Virus record (IMG/VR): IMGVR_UViG_3300050138_000206
Span: 1 to 45,210 of that record
DNA from: a virus
Length of the DNA stretch: 45,210 nt
Reading direction: 5' to 3' (one strand)
Part shown: piece by piece, positions 5,977-15,371 of the stretch
Numbering within the stretch: the first letter of the stretch is position 1
Layout: every line of letters begins with the position of its first letter
Position numbers and translations under genes: made by a program
Notes under the pieces: model-generated
What the model saw: only the letters and a program-made list of their open reading frames with translations
What the model was told of the DNA's origin: nothing
Database searches by the model: none

Positions 5977-6451
5977 TCACGTAGCCCAGCAGCCTGACGC
6001 CGCCCCGATCCTTGACGAACACGCCGACCCCTTCGCGGCTGCCCGTCTCGTCGGTATTGCCCTCGCACGTCAGGATCGTAGGCGAGACGCGCACCACGAC
6101 GCCGCAATGATCCGCCAGGCCGCCAACCGTGCCGAAGTCGTAGAGCGCGAGCGCGCCGAGCTCGGGACTCGTGACCCAACGACCGGCCTTCACCGCAGCC
6201 AGGTGCCACGCTTCACACGCGGCATTACCGAGCAGCGGGAGACCGGCGGCTTTCCACGCCGCCCGCGCGAACGACATGCACCATGGACTCCCAAGCGGTG
6301 CGCCCGCATCCGAATTCCACGCGTCGATCAGCCCCGAGCGATTCGAGCCGGGCGGCGTCTCGTATACGCCGACGCGGGCCAGCGCCCACCGCGCGACATC
6401 GGCGCCGTCGAACGTGTCGGCGTCATCGATCCAGGGGGCGGGGTAGTTCAT
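5963..6451 (-). CDS. CHAP-type endolysin
   Basis: A 162-residue NlpC/P60-CHAP-type cysteine peptidase or amidase. The catalytic Cys58 is in SPWCMSFARAAW, the His is in GLADHCGVVVRV (about 115), and a polar residue in TCEGNTD (about 130) completes the site. The protein is a bare catalytic domain with no wall-binding repeats and no signal peptide, so it needs a holin. The ATG at 6451 overlaps the stop of the small membrane gene before it (ATGA). It would cut peptidoglycan at the end of infection. Confidence 0.85.
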   Translation of the reverse strand: MNYPAPWIDDADTFDGADVARWALARVGVYETPPGSNRSGLIDAWNSDAGAPLGSPWCMSFARAAWKAAGLPLLGNAACEAWHLAAVKAGRWVTSPELGALALYDFGTVGGLADHCGVVVRVSPTILTCEGNTDETGSREGVGVFVKDRGGVRLLGYVSVGP

Positions 6452-6615
6452 ACGTGCCCCATCCCGAGCCGCATGACGAGATAGACGACCCACAGAATCA
6501 CCATCACGCCCGCGAGTAGCCAGCGCCACGTCGGCCACGGCGCCGCTGGTGACGGGATGTTGCCCAGCGCGAGCAACGACACGATCGCGAGAATAGCGAG
6601 CAGAATCGGTGTCAT
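6448..6615 (-). CDS. Small two-span membrane protein, holin/antiholin candidate (55 aa)
   Basis: A 55-residue frame tied to both neighbours by ATGA overlaps. Two hydrophobic spans (TPILLAILAIVSLLALG and LLAGVMVILWVVYLVM) are separated by a short Pro/Trp-rich turn. Size, topology and position immediately before the endolysin suit a class II-like holin or a holin partner. It cannot be separated from the next candidate on sequence alone. Confidence 0.6.
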   Translation of the reverse strand: MTPILLAILAIVSLLALGNIPSPAAPWPTWRWLLAGVMVILWVVYLVMRLGMGHV

Positions 6616-6893
6616 GGTGCCATCTCCGGTGGTGAGGGGGCTTGCACGCCGGCCGTCGCAGCAGCTACGGCGACTTTTGCTTTCACGATCGCATCAATCG
6701 GCCCGCCGTCGCGCACAGCGAAGAGCGCCCCCGCGAGGGTCGCCGCGGCGCCGAGCGTCCCGAGATCGGGGTGCACGAACATCTTGACAATGAAGGCCAG
6801 CACCACGAGCACGCCACAGATGCGCGTCGCTGACGGCGTCCATCCGTCGCTCGAGGCGACAATGCTCGCGATCCAATGCATAAGGGTGCTCAT
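6612..6893 (-). CDS. Probable holin (93 aa)
   Basis: A short amphipathic N-terminus is followed by a strong span (ICGVLVVLAFIVKMFV), a Gly/Ala-rich weakly hydrophobic stretch (LGAAATLAGALFAV) and a polar Ala/Pro tail. Length and position fit a phage holin, which would release the endolysin to the wall. The starts and stops overlap both neighbours. The small two-span protein downstream is an equal candidate for the pore former. Confidence 0.6.
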   Translation of the reverse strand: MSTLMHWIASIVASSDGWTPSATRICGVLVVLAFIVKMFVHPDLGTLGAAATLAGALFAVRDGGPIDAIVKAKVAVAAATAGVQAPSPPEMAP

Positions 6894-7651
6894 GGTCTGT
6901 TAGGCACCGGCTGAGCCGGCACGGTGATGGTGGGGGTCGTGTTGCTGTTGCCGCGCGTCGCGAGCCCGATCCCCGCCGCGATGATGGCCGCCGCGAACAG
7001 GACCACCATCGCCCAGATGGCCAGCTGATTCGCCTTAACGGCCGTCGACGTCTGCATCGACTCCACGCGCTGCACGCCCGCGCCTTGCTGTTCGAACTGC
7101 TTCTTCTCGACGCCGGAGATGCGCGTATCAAGCGCCGCTTGCACGACGGCCAGTTGTGCCGCCAGCGCCTTGGCGGTGTTCTCGACGGCGAGCCGCAACA
7201 ACTCTGCTTGGTTCTTGGCTTCCGAACTCGCGACGGCGACCGCGGTCGCCGACGTGGCGATGATGGCGTTGATGCGGTTCGCCTCGGCGAGGGCGACGGC
7301 ATCGATGCGCTTGGATTCCGCCTCGCGCAATTTGGTCTCGTGTTCGACTCGGAGTCGCGCCTCCGCTTCGAGGCTTTTCACGGTGAGCGCCAGGACGTCA
7401 TCGAGGCGCCGCCGTTCGCTGACGGTGGCCTCCTCTGAGCAGCGGTGCTCGACCTGGCTGAGTTCGCGCGACGCCGACAGCCGGGCGTCGAGCAGGTCGT
7501 CGATGCGTCGCTTTTCGGCGGCGGCAAGATCGTCGAGTCGTGTAACCTGCGCGGCAACCAGTTGCAACACGTTCTTCGTCGGGTCGATCGTCGGACCGCC
7601 GGCCGCATCGATCGGAATGCCGTCTGGCGGCGGGCGCGGGGCGGCCATCAT
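6890..7651 (-). CDS. Long coiled-coil protein with C-terminal membrane anchor
   Basis: A 253-residue protein. Residues ~30-200 are almost wholly helical with heptad-like spacing (EKRRIDDLLDARLSASRE and KLREAESKRIDAVALAEANR). A single strong span follows near 220 (LAIWAMVVLFAAAIIAAGIG), then a short Thr/Pro tail. Start ATGs at 7651/7648 overlap the stop of the tail gene; a longer frame exists but lies inside that gene. It sits between tail and lysis genes. A role in lysis timing or in linking the envelope layers is possible but unproven. Confidence 0.6.
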   Translation of the reverse strand: MMAAPRPPPDGIPIDAAGGPTIDPTKNVLQLVAAQVTRLDDLAAAEKRRIDDLLDARLSASRELSQVEHRCSEEATVSERRRLDDVLALTVKSLEAEARLRVEHETKLREAESKRIDAVALAEANRINAIIATSATAVAVASSEAKNQAELLRLAVENTAKALAAQLAVVQAALDTRISGVEKKQFEQQGAGVQRVESMQTSTAVKANQLAIWAMVVLFAAAIIAAGIGLATRGNSNTTPTITVPAQPVPNRP

Positions 7652-9504
7652 CAGCCCAGCCCAGGATAGCGCAGGAAGCTGTTGATAAAGGCCCCGACCA
7701 CACTGCTCGCCGTGTAGCCCGGCGCCGTGAGTTGCACCCGCACGTAGGTGAACCCGTTGACCGGCGCGATTTGCCACGAGCCACTCGTCGCGCCGGCTGA
7801 GGTCAAAAGCACCATCGGCGGCACGGTCGTCGCCCCGCCGTAACTGCCGCTCGACAGCCCTTGGATGTAGGTGATCGTGACACTGGCGCCCGGTGGCAGC
7901 TCGTTGTCGCTCGGCAGCGTGATGCTCACCACGAGCGGCGCGCCCGATGTCGATTGCGAGAGCGTCAGCGACGCGATCGCCGACAGCTTGTAGCCGGCCA
8001 GCATCGTCACTACCGCCGCGGTCGAGGCCGGCGATGTCCCCGCGCCCGCCTTCGTCTGTTGCGCCGTGTAGCTGTACGTGTTCGGATAGACCGCCGAGTT
8101 GTCGAACACCGTACAGTGTCCCGCGGTCACATCGGCGGCCGTAATCGTGTAGATCGCGACGATGACGCCGCCGCGGTTCAGCCTCACCAGATCGCCGGCC
8201 GTTGGCGCGGTGACGAACGTCACCTTCATCCCAACCCAGCCAGGGAACAGCCAGCTGCCCCCAGACGGGCCGGTACCGCCGCCGGTGCCACCGGTGCCCG
8301 CAAACGTCGCCGCGGCCAGTGTCGGCGCGCTGGGCGTCGAGGCGCCCGCGTTCCGGGTGCTCACGATCGTGAGCGCGAGCCCGCGGCCGGTCGCCTTGTC
8401 GTAGGGGACAAACGTCGCATACCGCACGGGATCACCCGACGTCACCGGCAGCTGCAGCGATGTCTTCGTCGGATCCAAGTCGGTCACCCAATTCGCGAAG
8501 TTCTCAACGGTCTCAATCACCGGATCGGTGGCAAAGACCTCGGAGTAGACGCGAATGAACCCGGTGCCGACATCGGCGGTAATTGCGTACGTGACATTGT
8601 TCGCATCGACCGTGGCGACGATCGTCGGCGCATTGCTCAAGGGGAGCGCCGTGACCACGTAGCTCGAGCCGGCGGTCCGCGTCGGGGTGATCACCATCCC
8701 CGGGCCGCCCGTCGTGAGCGTGGGCGACCCGGTGGTCACCGTGTACGGCGTCACGCGGTAGGTGCCCGCGGCTTGCGCCAGGATCACATCGGAGCCCGTC
8801 GATCCGCCCGCATGGATATGCCCGGGCCCGAAGACGCCAGGCGCGGTCTGCGGCTCGACGAAGTACTCCATGTGTCCGAATTGATGGTCGCTGGGCACGG
8901 TATAGGTCGCCGTCAGCGCGACGGTCATCCCCGACGGCATGACGATCGCCACCGGCTGGATGTTCATGTCTGGCGGCGGGGCGACCGGATAGTCGGCCGG
9001 CGCCAGGGCAACCGACGGGTCGATCGCTACGCGCGCGGAGAATGCGGAGTCGGTGGTGCCCGGCCGCACGGCTTTCACTTGGAACGCGCGGCGCACACCG
9101 TCTGGCGGGAGCGACAGCTTCTCGACGAACCACGTGAATGGCGCCACCGGCCGCCGGTCGATCTCAACCCACGACCCATAGACGTTGGTGCCGACGCCCG
9201 TCTCGAGCGCCATCTGGAAAGCGAGCAGCGTGCCCGGGACCGGCTCGGTGTTGAAGATGGCGATCCCGGCGGACCGGGGATTCGGATACAGGGTGACGAA
9301 TGGCACGATATCGTCGGGCGCCGCGCACGTGCCGACGCCGCTCGAGGTCGTGAACGTGACCTGTTGGGGTGTCGTGAACCCGTTCGAGGGCGCTGGCTCC
9401 ACGTGCGCCACGGCGGCGATGTACTGCGTGTTGGGCGTCAACCCCACGAGTCGGAGCTTCGTGGCGCCCGGCGGCAGCTGTTCGATCGGCATGAGCTTCG
9501 CCAC
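7651..9504 (-). CDS. Beta-rich tail-tip/adhesion protein (617 aa)
   Basis: A 617-residue protein of repeated beta-sandwich-like segments. The N-terminus reads like a fibronectin type III strand pair (GATKLRLVGLTPNTQYIAAVA). A Gly-rich hinge (GGTGGGTGPSGGSW) near 400 separates it from further Ig/Fn3-like modules. No enzyme motif is seen. The GTG start overlaps the TAG of the giant tip protein by one base. It lies last in the tail cluster, where siphoviruses keep receptor-binding or accessory tip proteins. Confidence 0.65.
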   Translation of the reverse strand: MAKLMPIEQLPPGATKLRLVGLTPNTQYIAAVAHVEPAPSNGFTTPQQVTFTTSSGVGTCAAPDDIVPFVTLYPNPRSAGIAIFNTEPVPGTLLAFQMALETGVGTNVYGSWVEIDRRPVAPFTWFVEKLSLPPDGVRRAFQVKAVRPGTTDSAFSARVAIDPSVALAPADYPVAPPPDMNIQPVAIVMPSGMTVALTATYTVPSDHQFGHMEYFVEPQTAPGVFGPGHIHAGGSTGSDVILAQAAGTYRVTPYTVTTGSPTLTTGGPGMVITPTRTAGSSYVVTALPLSNAPTIVATVDANNVTYAITADVGTGFIRVYSEVFATDPVIETVENFANWVTDLDPTKTSLQLPVTSGDPVRYATFVPYDKATGRGLALTIVSTRNAGASTPSAPTLAAATFAGTGGTGGGTGPSGGSWLFPGWVGMKVTFVTAPTAGDLVRLNRGGVIVAIYTITAADVTAGHCTVFDNSAVYPNTYSYTAQQTKAGAGTSPASTAAVVTMLAGYKLSAIASLTLSQSTSGAPLVVSITLPSDNELPPGASVTITYIQGLSSGSYGGATTVPPMVLLTSAGATSGSWQIAPVNGFTYVRVQLTAPGYTASSVVGAFINSFLRYPGLG

Positions 9505-12500
9505 TACGCCGCCTGCGTGGCGAGGAAGGTCATGAGCGCACCATACACGTCTTGCGTCGACCCAGCGCCGCCCTTCCGCGCGTAGCTCGCATCGAGGAGA
9601 CAGGGCCGCTGCGCGAGTCCGTCGGGTCGCGCGTAGGGCGTGCCGGGGTTCGGCGGGTTGTTATAACGGCTCGTCTGATCGGAGAACTGAGAGCACCCGA
9701 CGCCCACGCAAGACGACCAGTGGGCTGCCCAGACCGGGAAGATGCCGGTGACGAGCGTATTGACGTATGTCCGGTCACGGAGCGGCACGCCCGTCCCGGC
9801 TGCGACGCCGAGTTGCGTGTCGTCCTTCATGTCCATTTCCGTCGCCGCCCATTTGAGCCCCAACCCTTCGAGTTCCGTGAAAAACGTATCGAGCGCGGCC
9901 TGGTCGTTCGCACTGAAGCCAAGCGCGGCATCCAGCTGGTGCTTCAACCCCACCACTAAGCTCGATGCCGAGATGCCCTCCCCGAGGATCGTGTTCATCC
10001 CGTCCACGACGATGCTCTTCATCAACGACTGCGTCTGGTATTCGAGCGAGTCTTGCGTGACGATGATCTTGACGCCAGGGTCGATCGCGAGCGCGAGCGC
10101 GGCGGCCTCGGCGATCCAGTTCACGCCGATGTAGTTGAACCACGGACAGGCCGCATACCCTGTCGTGCCCGCCGTCGTGTAGGGACTAATGGCGATGACG
10201 AGCTCCGTGATCGGGCCGCCGCTTCCCACCGTGCCGTACTGTGTGACGAGCGCGCCATACGCCCCGGCGATGATCGCCTGCATCGCCTGCGTGGCACTCG
10301 TCTCGTCTTTGATGTACGTCGCATACCATGCCGCGGCCGACGGCACCGCCGAGAAGAGAGCCATCCGCACTTTCGTGCCCTGGGCGACGGCCTTCGTGAT
10401 CTGCGCCTTGGCTGACGTCAGCGTGAAACTGATCGCGGTCGGGCTCGACGCACCCGACATCATGTAGCGTTCGTTGAACGCCACCTCTTCCGTCATGAGG
10501 CCGCCGGCGCCGGCGATCTCCGTCCAGTTATTCCCGTAATTCGCCTGATACGGCGCCTCGCCCCCGTAATTGATATTGACCGAGAGCAGGAACTTCTTGC
10601 TCGAGGCATTCGCGGCAGCCGCCAGGGTTGTGTAACTCGTGCTCGACACCACGGCGGGCAACGTTGCGAGCACCCCACTCACGGTATCGGTCGCCGTCAA
10701 CGTCGACGGGCCCGGTGCGACGGGCGTGATGACGCCAGTCGTCAGGCCGATCGTCATCTTCGTGACGTCGCTCGAGGTGTAGTGGATCGTGCGGCCGGTC
10801 ATGAGTGTGCCGGTCGTATCGTACGGCAGCGCGACGATCGTGGCGGGCGTGCCCATCGCGAGCGCGATGCTCGTAATCGGGCCGACGCCGCCCCCACCCA
10901 GCCCGCCCGTGCCACTACCCGATCCGAGTTGGGCGTTGATCAGGGACGTGAGAGTCGCCACGCTGTAGAGCGACATATGCTGCATCTGCGTGCCGCCCGG
11001 CATATTCGGCCGGCTCTTCGCCGCGTATGTGAGATACGCCTGCGTCCCATAGACGCCGCCCAATCCCTCGAAGAGCTCGGGGAAGTACGGCGGGTAATCG
11101 CTCGACTCGCTCGGTGAGAGCGACCCGATGTTCTGAATTCGGTTCAACTCGAACGAGCCGGCGAGTTGCAGTAGTGTCTTCTGCTTCGTGAACTCATTCG
11201 GGCCCCCGCCCGCGAAGACGACTTGGCATGCGCTGACGAGCGGGAGGAAGCTGTAATAGTCGTAGTGCGTCGTGCGCCCCGTGCGGAGGAGTTCCTCGTG
11301 CAGACCCCCCGCCTGCGACCCTGTCGCATTGATGTCGAACACGATTGCCGCGTCGACCTTCGCCGCGACGTCTGCCAGTTTGGTCGTCCCGTCTGCGGCG
11401 GTCGCCGGCGTCTGCGACCCTTGGAGGTAGAAGGCGCAGAGCGCCATCACGTAGAGCGCCCAGCTCCGCCAGTTGTTCGTGAACCCCGTACCCGGCTCGC
11501 CCGAGACAAAAGGGCCGATGATCGACAGCATCGTCGGATAGATCGACGCGTAGATCCACGCTTCCACCAACGCGCGGTCGGACCATTGCCACCCGGTCGG
11601 GTTGGTGGTCACGCTATACACGCCGGCCGACCAGTTGCCGTGCAGTGCCTCGTCCAGGAGACAGGCGGCCTGCAGGATGCCGTTGATGAGCGTCCCGAAG
11701 ACGAGCGGCCCGTCATTGCCGGCGAAGCCGACGGGGTTGGCGCCCAACGTCACCGACGTATTGATCGTCGCCCAATTCCGCACGATGTCGCACGCAGCGG
11801 GCGCACTCACGTTGTCGATATAGCCGCGCAGTGCCGTGAGCAGCGCGCCCGTCGCATCGTTCCCGACGATCCCCTGAATCACGAGCGCTTGGTTCGTATG
11901 CCCGGCACCGGGGTTGGGCGACTCGTAGTAGTACTCGCCCGGGCACGCGAACGCGTGGAGCGAGCCCGGCATCGCGCCACCCGTGATCGTTCCCGTCGGA
12001 TAGAGCGCCGCCAGCGTTGCCAGCGAATTGCGCCGACTCGCCACCGCCGCCGCGTCCGTCCGGAGCAACGTCAGCGCCGCCGCTTGGGGCGCAGTCCCGG
12101 CCTTGGCCGCGGCGATGCTCGCCGCCAGGTGATCGCCTGCCCAGATCTGCGCGCCGTAGGGTGCACTGCTCGCTGGTACGCCGAGTGTCGCCCCGTTGAT
12201 CACGAGGTTCCGGATCGTGACCCCAGCGCCCGGCGTCACGGTCACCGTCGCCATGCCCACGACCCCGGTGTCGGTGGCCGTCAGCACGCACGTGCCGGGC
12301 GCGACACCCGTGACCGCCCCGCCACTCACGGTCGCAATGCCGTGATTGCTCGTGTCCCACGTGATCGTGCGGCCCGTCATCAGGTTGCCGAGCGTGTCGT
12401 ACGACGCCGCCGTCACCGTCGCGATCGCGCCGGCGACGACGCTGAATGCCGACAGGGAGATGAACACCGTCTCAACCGTAGGCGTCACGCCCTGCAGCTG

Positions 12501-15371
12501 GCCGCCCGAAAGCCAGACCTGAATCGGGGTCGTGGCGTCGGGAGTCACCCACGCGACATCGACCACTCCGTTACCGATGTCCGTCGCGGTCAGCCCGGTA
12601 ATCGAGTCCGGCGACGCCAGGGTCAGTGCGGTCCACCCAACCCAGAGCGACGGCAGCATCCCGCCGCCCGGCCTGACGTGGGCGCGGACGTATACGGTCG
12701 ATCCCATCGAGACTGGGGGCAGCGTGAAGACGCCCGCCCCGAGATCGGTGAGCTCGGCATCGAGCGCGAGGATGCCCGACACACCGGCCGCCGGCGCGCC
12801 GACGATCAGCGTGTTATTCGCGTTCGGCACCGAGTACTCGACCGACAGAATCCCGTTCGGGTAGGCGGCCTGCATCGCCGCGAGGTTCGTGATCGTGACA
12901 TCGACCACGTGCATCGGGTCGTACGCGTCTTGCGCCAAGGTGAAGGTCGGCGCGAGTGACGCGGGCTGCTCGGCCGGTCCCAAGTCTTCAACTACGTACT
13001 CGTAGCCTTCGGGGTGTGGCGTCTTCTTCTTCACCATCACGAGCCGCGGGCCGCCGCGCTGGTTGAGCGCCGGGTTCGGCATCTGATTCGATTGCCAGAT
13101 CACCAGGTCGCCGACGTTGACCTGCGGGCTCGATGCCAGGATGTCGATCGTCCCGATGGTGGCCCCACGGCCATAGCGCTCGAAGATCCGATTCGCGAGC
13201 GCGGAGCCGAGCTGGTACATCGTCTGGACCGACTGCATCGTCGCGGAGCCGTAGCCGCCGGGGATCGTGTAATCTTGCTCCTGCGTGCCGTACGTCGCGA
13301 AGTCCTCGTCGATGAACGGCGCGGTCGACGGTACTTCGACGACGTCGTCCGTCGAGCGCGCGGCATTGAGCGTCGAGTCCCACGCGAGGAAACTCGTGTA
13401 CGCGAACGTCACTTTCTGGACGATCGATTGCTCATCGAGATCGAAGATGACCGGCTCGGAGCCCGGCTTGCCGAAGCGATCGGCATCGGTCCACGTCACC
13501 GTCGGCAGATCGGTCGGGACGTTCCGCACCATGACGAGCTGATACTTCCCGTCTGGTCCGATGCGGAGCGCGACCCCGAGCGGGCCGCCGATCCACTGCT
13601 CGAACATCTTGGACAAGAGCATCGGCTGCGTGACGCGGGCCACGAGCAGGAGATCGGGGCCGAGCTGCGCTCGCACCCCACCGCCCGTGGCGACCGGCGT
13701 CCACGACGCATCGCCGGGTTGCGGCGAGACGACGCCGACCGTCGTGTCATCCCACTGGATGTGCGCATTCACCCAGAGCGTGCAAAGCAAGTCGACCGGG
13801 TGCATCGAGATATGGAGCGGCGTGTCTTGCGAGATCCCAAGCACGACCGCTTTGAGCATCAGATTCGCGCCGGCGGCCGGCATCGGCACGCTGTTCCCGA
13901 ACTGATCGACCGGTGCGATCGGTTGCAGTGTGACCGGGTCGATCCGATAGAAGTCGTGCCAGTCCACGAGAATCGATCGCGCGCCGGGGCTCCCTGTCTG
14001 GATGGCGCTCCCATAGATCAAGACCGGCGTCTTCGTGTAGCGCGAGCCTTGCTCGACCGCGTTGTTGTAGAACTGCGGGTACGCATTCACCGACACACGC
14101 TGCCCGGTCGATGGGATTTCGATCTGCAGGCAGATGCCGCCGATGATCCACCCCAGGCCCCCGAGCGTCGCGTCGACGACGCCACCAGCCGCGGTGGTGC
14201 TCACGCCCTTGGGCACACCGGCCCCGTTCGGGGAGAGGAACGTGCCACCATACCCCGTGGGACTGGGGCCGAACTGAGAGCAAAGGCTCGGGATGAGGGC
14301 GTTGGCCGAGCTAAAGTCCCACGGGATATTGCCACCCGACGCAAAGCGCCACGGTGGCTCACCCGGATTCTTGACCGGCTGTTTCCACCAGCCCGAATCG
14401 ACGCGGATCTTCATCGACTGGGTCGAGGTCCCGAGCGTGAGCACGGTACACGACATGCCGCCGTAGTCCTGCACCATTCCCCAGCCCGGCAACAGCGTCG
14501 CCCAGAGTGGGAGCCAGTACGTCGTGTTCGGTGGCGGCGTGCTCGCCGGGACCGCGAGGATCGACACGTACGCCATCCCGTCGCCGCCGACCACGACGTA
14601 GCCGACCGGATACGTGCCGGCGCTGACGTAGATCCCCGCGGGAACCAGGCCCGGCGGCAGCACGGCCCAATACGTAGCGTTGGGCGGTTGTGTATTGCTG
14701 TTGTTCGCCGTGCAGATGTATTGCAGTCCATCGAGCGGGTTGGTGACGCAGATGCCCGGCGTGTACGCGTGCCCGGACCCTTGCCACGCGGGCGCCGGCA
14801 AGATCGACCCAGAGCCACCGACGGTGGCGACCGGTTGATGACCGCCGATCGGGCCGCCGAGTACGCACGTCCCCATCTCGAGGCTCGGGCTGATCGTTTG
14901 GAACACGGTCATCGATGTCTCGAGCCGTCGAGTCTCGCCGACCGTCCACTCATACACATCGGCGGTGACGAGCTGGAGCCGGTTGATGTAGCCCGCGCAC
15001 ACGACCTCGGGCCACGTCACCCCGCCATCGGAGGAGATCGACAGATATGCGCGGCGCGAGAGAAAGACGTTCCGGCCTTGCGCATCGCCCAAGGCCGCCG
15101 TAATCACGCCGCCCGGTGTGCCCGCGCCGGGGATGATCCCACCGGCCCCGAGCGTCGCGGGCGCATCGATGACACGCACCCGATACACCGCGCACGTCGG
15201 TGTCCCATTGAGCGGGTCGATCTCCGCGCCGTCGGCGTCCGGCTCTTGCGCGATATACGGGTAGCCCGAGCCCGCGACCGACGTAAAGGTGAACGCATCG
15301 ATCGTCCCATCGGGCGCGTCGAGCGTCGACGCGTCGCGGACCCGGAGTTGCCACGCGCGCGCGCTACTCAT
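9504..15371 (-). CDS. Giant tail-tip protein with carbohydrate-binding, Ig-like, alginate-lyase-like and GH10-like modules (1955 aa)
   Basis: The start at 15371 overlaps the upstream stop (ATGA). Residues ~1-850 are the tail-tip part. They include two tandem carbohydrate-binding-like repeats near 197-290 (Tyr...Gly...Tyr...PP-N-x-T-Tyr-Trp, as in ChtBD3/CBM5). An Fn3-like stretch follows to ~950, then a BID_2 Ig-like domain (~960-1050). Next is an alpha-helical toroid resembling PL5 alginate lyases (~1050-1490; TNNWRSW and HYDYYSFLPL), and a second Ig-like domain (~1500-1577). The last is a GH10-like barrel (~1580-1955; FNERYMM, VVGLKHQLD, ATEMDMKD, CLLDASY). In both enzyme-like modules one expected catalytic residue is missing. 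Likely role: binding or degrading surface polysaccharide during adsorption. Module names come from reading motifs. Confidence 0.7.
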   Translation of the reverse strand: MSSARAWQLRVRDASTLDAPDGTIDAFTFTSVAGSGYPYIAQEPDADGAEIDPLNGTPTCAVYRVRVIDAPATLGAGGIIPGAGTPGGVITAALGDAQGRNVFLSRRAYLSISSDGGVTWPEVVCAGYINRLQLVTADVYEWTVGETRRLETSMTVFQTISPSLEMGTCVLGGPIGGHQPVATVGGSGSILPAPAWQGSGHAYTPGICVTNPLDGLQYICTANNSNTQPPNATYWAVLPPGLVPAGIYVSAGTYPVGYVVVGGDGMAYVSILAVPASTPPPNTTYWLPLWATLLPGWGMVQDYGGMSCTVLTLGTSTQSMKIRVDSGWWKQPVKNPGEPPWRFASGGNIPWDFSSANALIPSLCSQFGPSPTGYGGTFLSPNGAGVPKGVSTTAAGGVVDATLGGLGWIIGGICLQIEIPSTGQRVSVNAYPQFYNNAVEQGSRYTKTPVLIYGSAIQTGSPGARSILVDWHDFYRIDPVTLQPIAPVDQFGNSVPMPAAGANLMLKAVVLGISQDTPLHISMHPVDLLCTLWVNAHIQWDDTTVGVVSPQPGDASWTPVATGGGVRAQLGPDLLLVARVTQPMLLSKMFEQWIGGPLGVALRIGPDGKYQLVMVRNVPTDLPTVTWTDADRFGKPGSEPVIFDLDEQSIVQKVTFAYTSFLAWDSTLNAARSTDDVVEVPSTAPFIDEDFATYGTQEQDYTIPGGYGSATMQSVQTMYQLGSALANRIFERYGRGATIGTIDILASSPQVNVGDLVIWQSNQMPNPALNQRGGPRLVMVKKKTPHPEGYEYVVEDLGPAEQPASLAPTFTLAQDAYDPMHVVDVTITNLAAMQAAYPNGILSVEYSVPNANNTLIVGAPAAGVSGILALDAELTDLGAGVFTLPPVSMGSTVYVRAHVRPGGGMLPSLWVGWTALTLASPDSITGLTATDIGNGVVDVAWVTPDATTPIQVWLSGGQLQGVTPTVETVFISLSAFSVVAGAIATVTAASYDTLGNLMTGRTITWDTSNHGIATVSGGAVTGVAPGTCVLTATDTGVVGMATVTVTPGAGVTIRNLVINGATLGVPASSAPYGAQIWAGDHLAASIAAAKAGTAPQAAALTLLRTDAAAVASRRNSLATLAALYPTGTITGGAMPGSLHAFACPGEYYYESPNPGAGHTNQALVIQGIVGNDATGALLTALRGYIDNVSAPAACDIVRNWATINTSVTLGANPVGFAGNDGPLVFGTLINGILQAACLLDEALHGNWSAGVYSVTTNPTGWQWSDRALVEAWIYASIYPTMLSIIGPFVSGEPGTGFTNNWRSWALYVMALCAFYLQGSQTPATAADGTTKLADVAAKVDAAIVFDINATGSQAGGLHEELLRTGRTTHYDYYSFLPLVSACQVVFAGGGPNEFTKQKTLLQLAGSFELNRIQNIGSLSPSESSDYPPYFPELFEGLGGVYGTQAYLTYAAKSRPNMPGGTQMQHMSLYSVATLTSLINAQLGSGSGTGGLGGGGVGPITSIALAMGTPATIVALPYDTTGTLMTGRTIHYTSSDVTKMTIGLTTGVITPVAPGPSTLTATDTVSGVLATLPAVVSSTSYTTLAAAANASSKKFLLSVNINYGGEAPYQANYGNNWTEIAGAGGLMTEEVAFNERYMMSGASSPTAISFTLTSAKAQITKAVAQGTKVRMALFSAVPSAAAWYATYIKDETSATQAMQAIIAGAYGALVTQYGTVGSGGPITELVIAISPYTTAGTTGYAACPWFNYIGVNWIAEAAALALAIDPGVKIIVTQDSLEYQTQSLMKSIVVDGMNTILGEGISASSLVVGLKHQLDAALGFSANDQAALDTFFTELEGLGLKWAATEMDMKDDTQLGVAAGTGVPLRDRTYVNTLVTGIFPVWAAHWSSCVGVGCSQFSDQTSRYNNPPNPGTPYARPDGLAQRPCLLDASYARKGGAGSTQDVYGALMTFLATQAA

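Noticed and set aside
7861-9585. Long plus-strand open frame opposite the 617-aa tail gene
   Set aside because: Composition is dominated by Arg, Gly and Asp, typical of antisense frames in GC-rich genes; no domain is seen.
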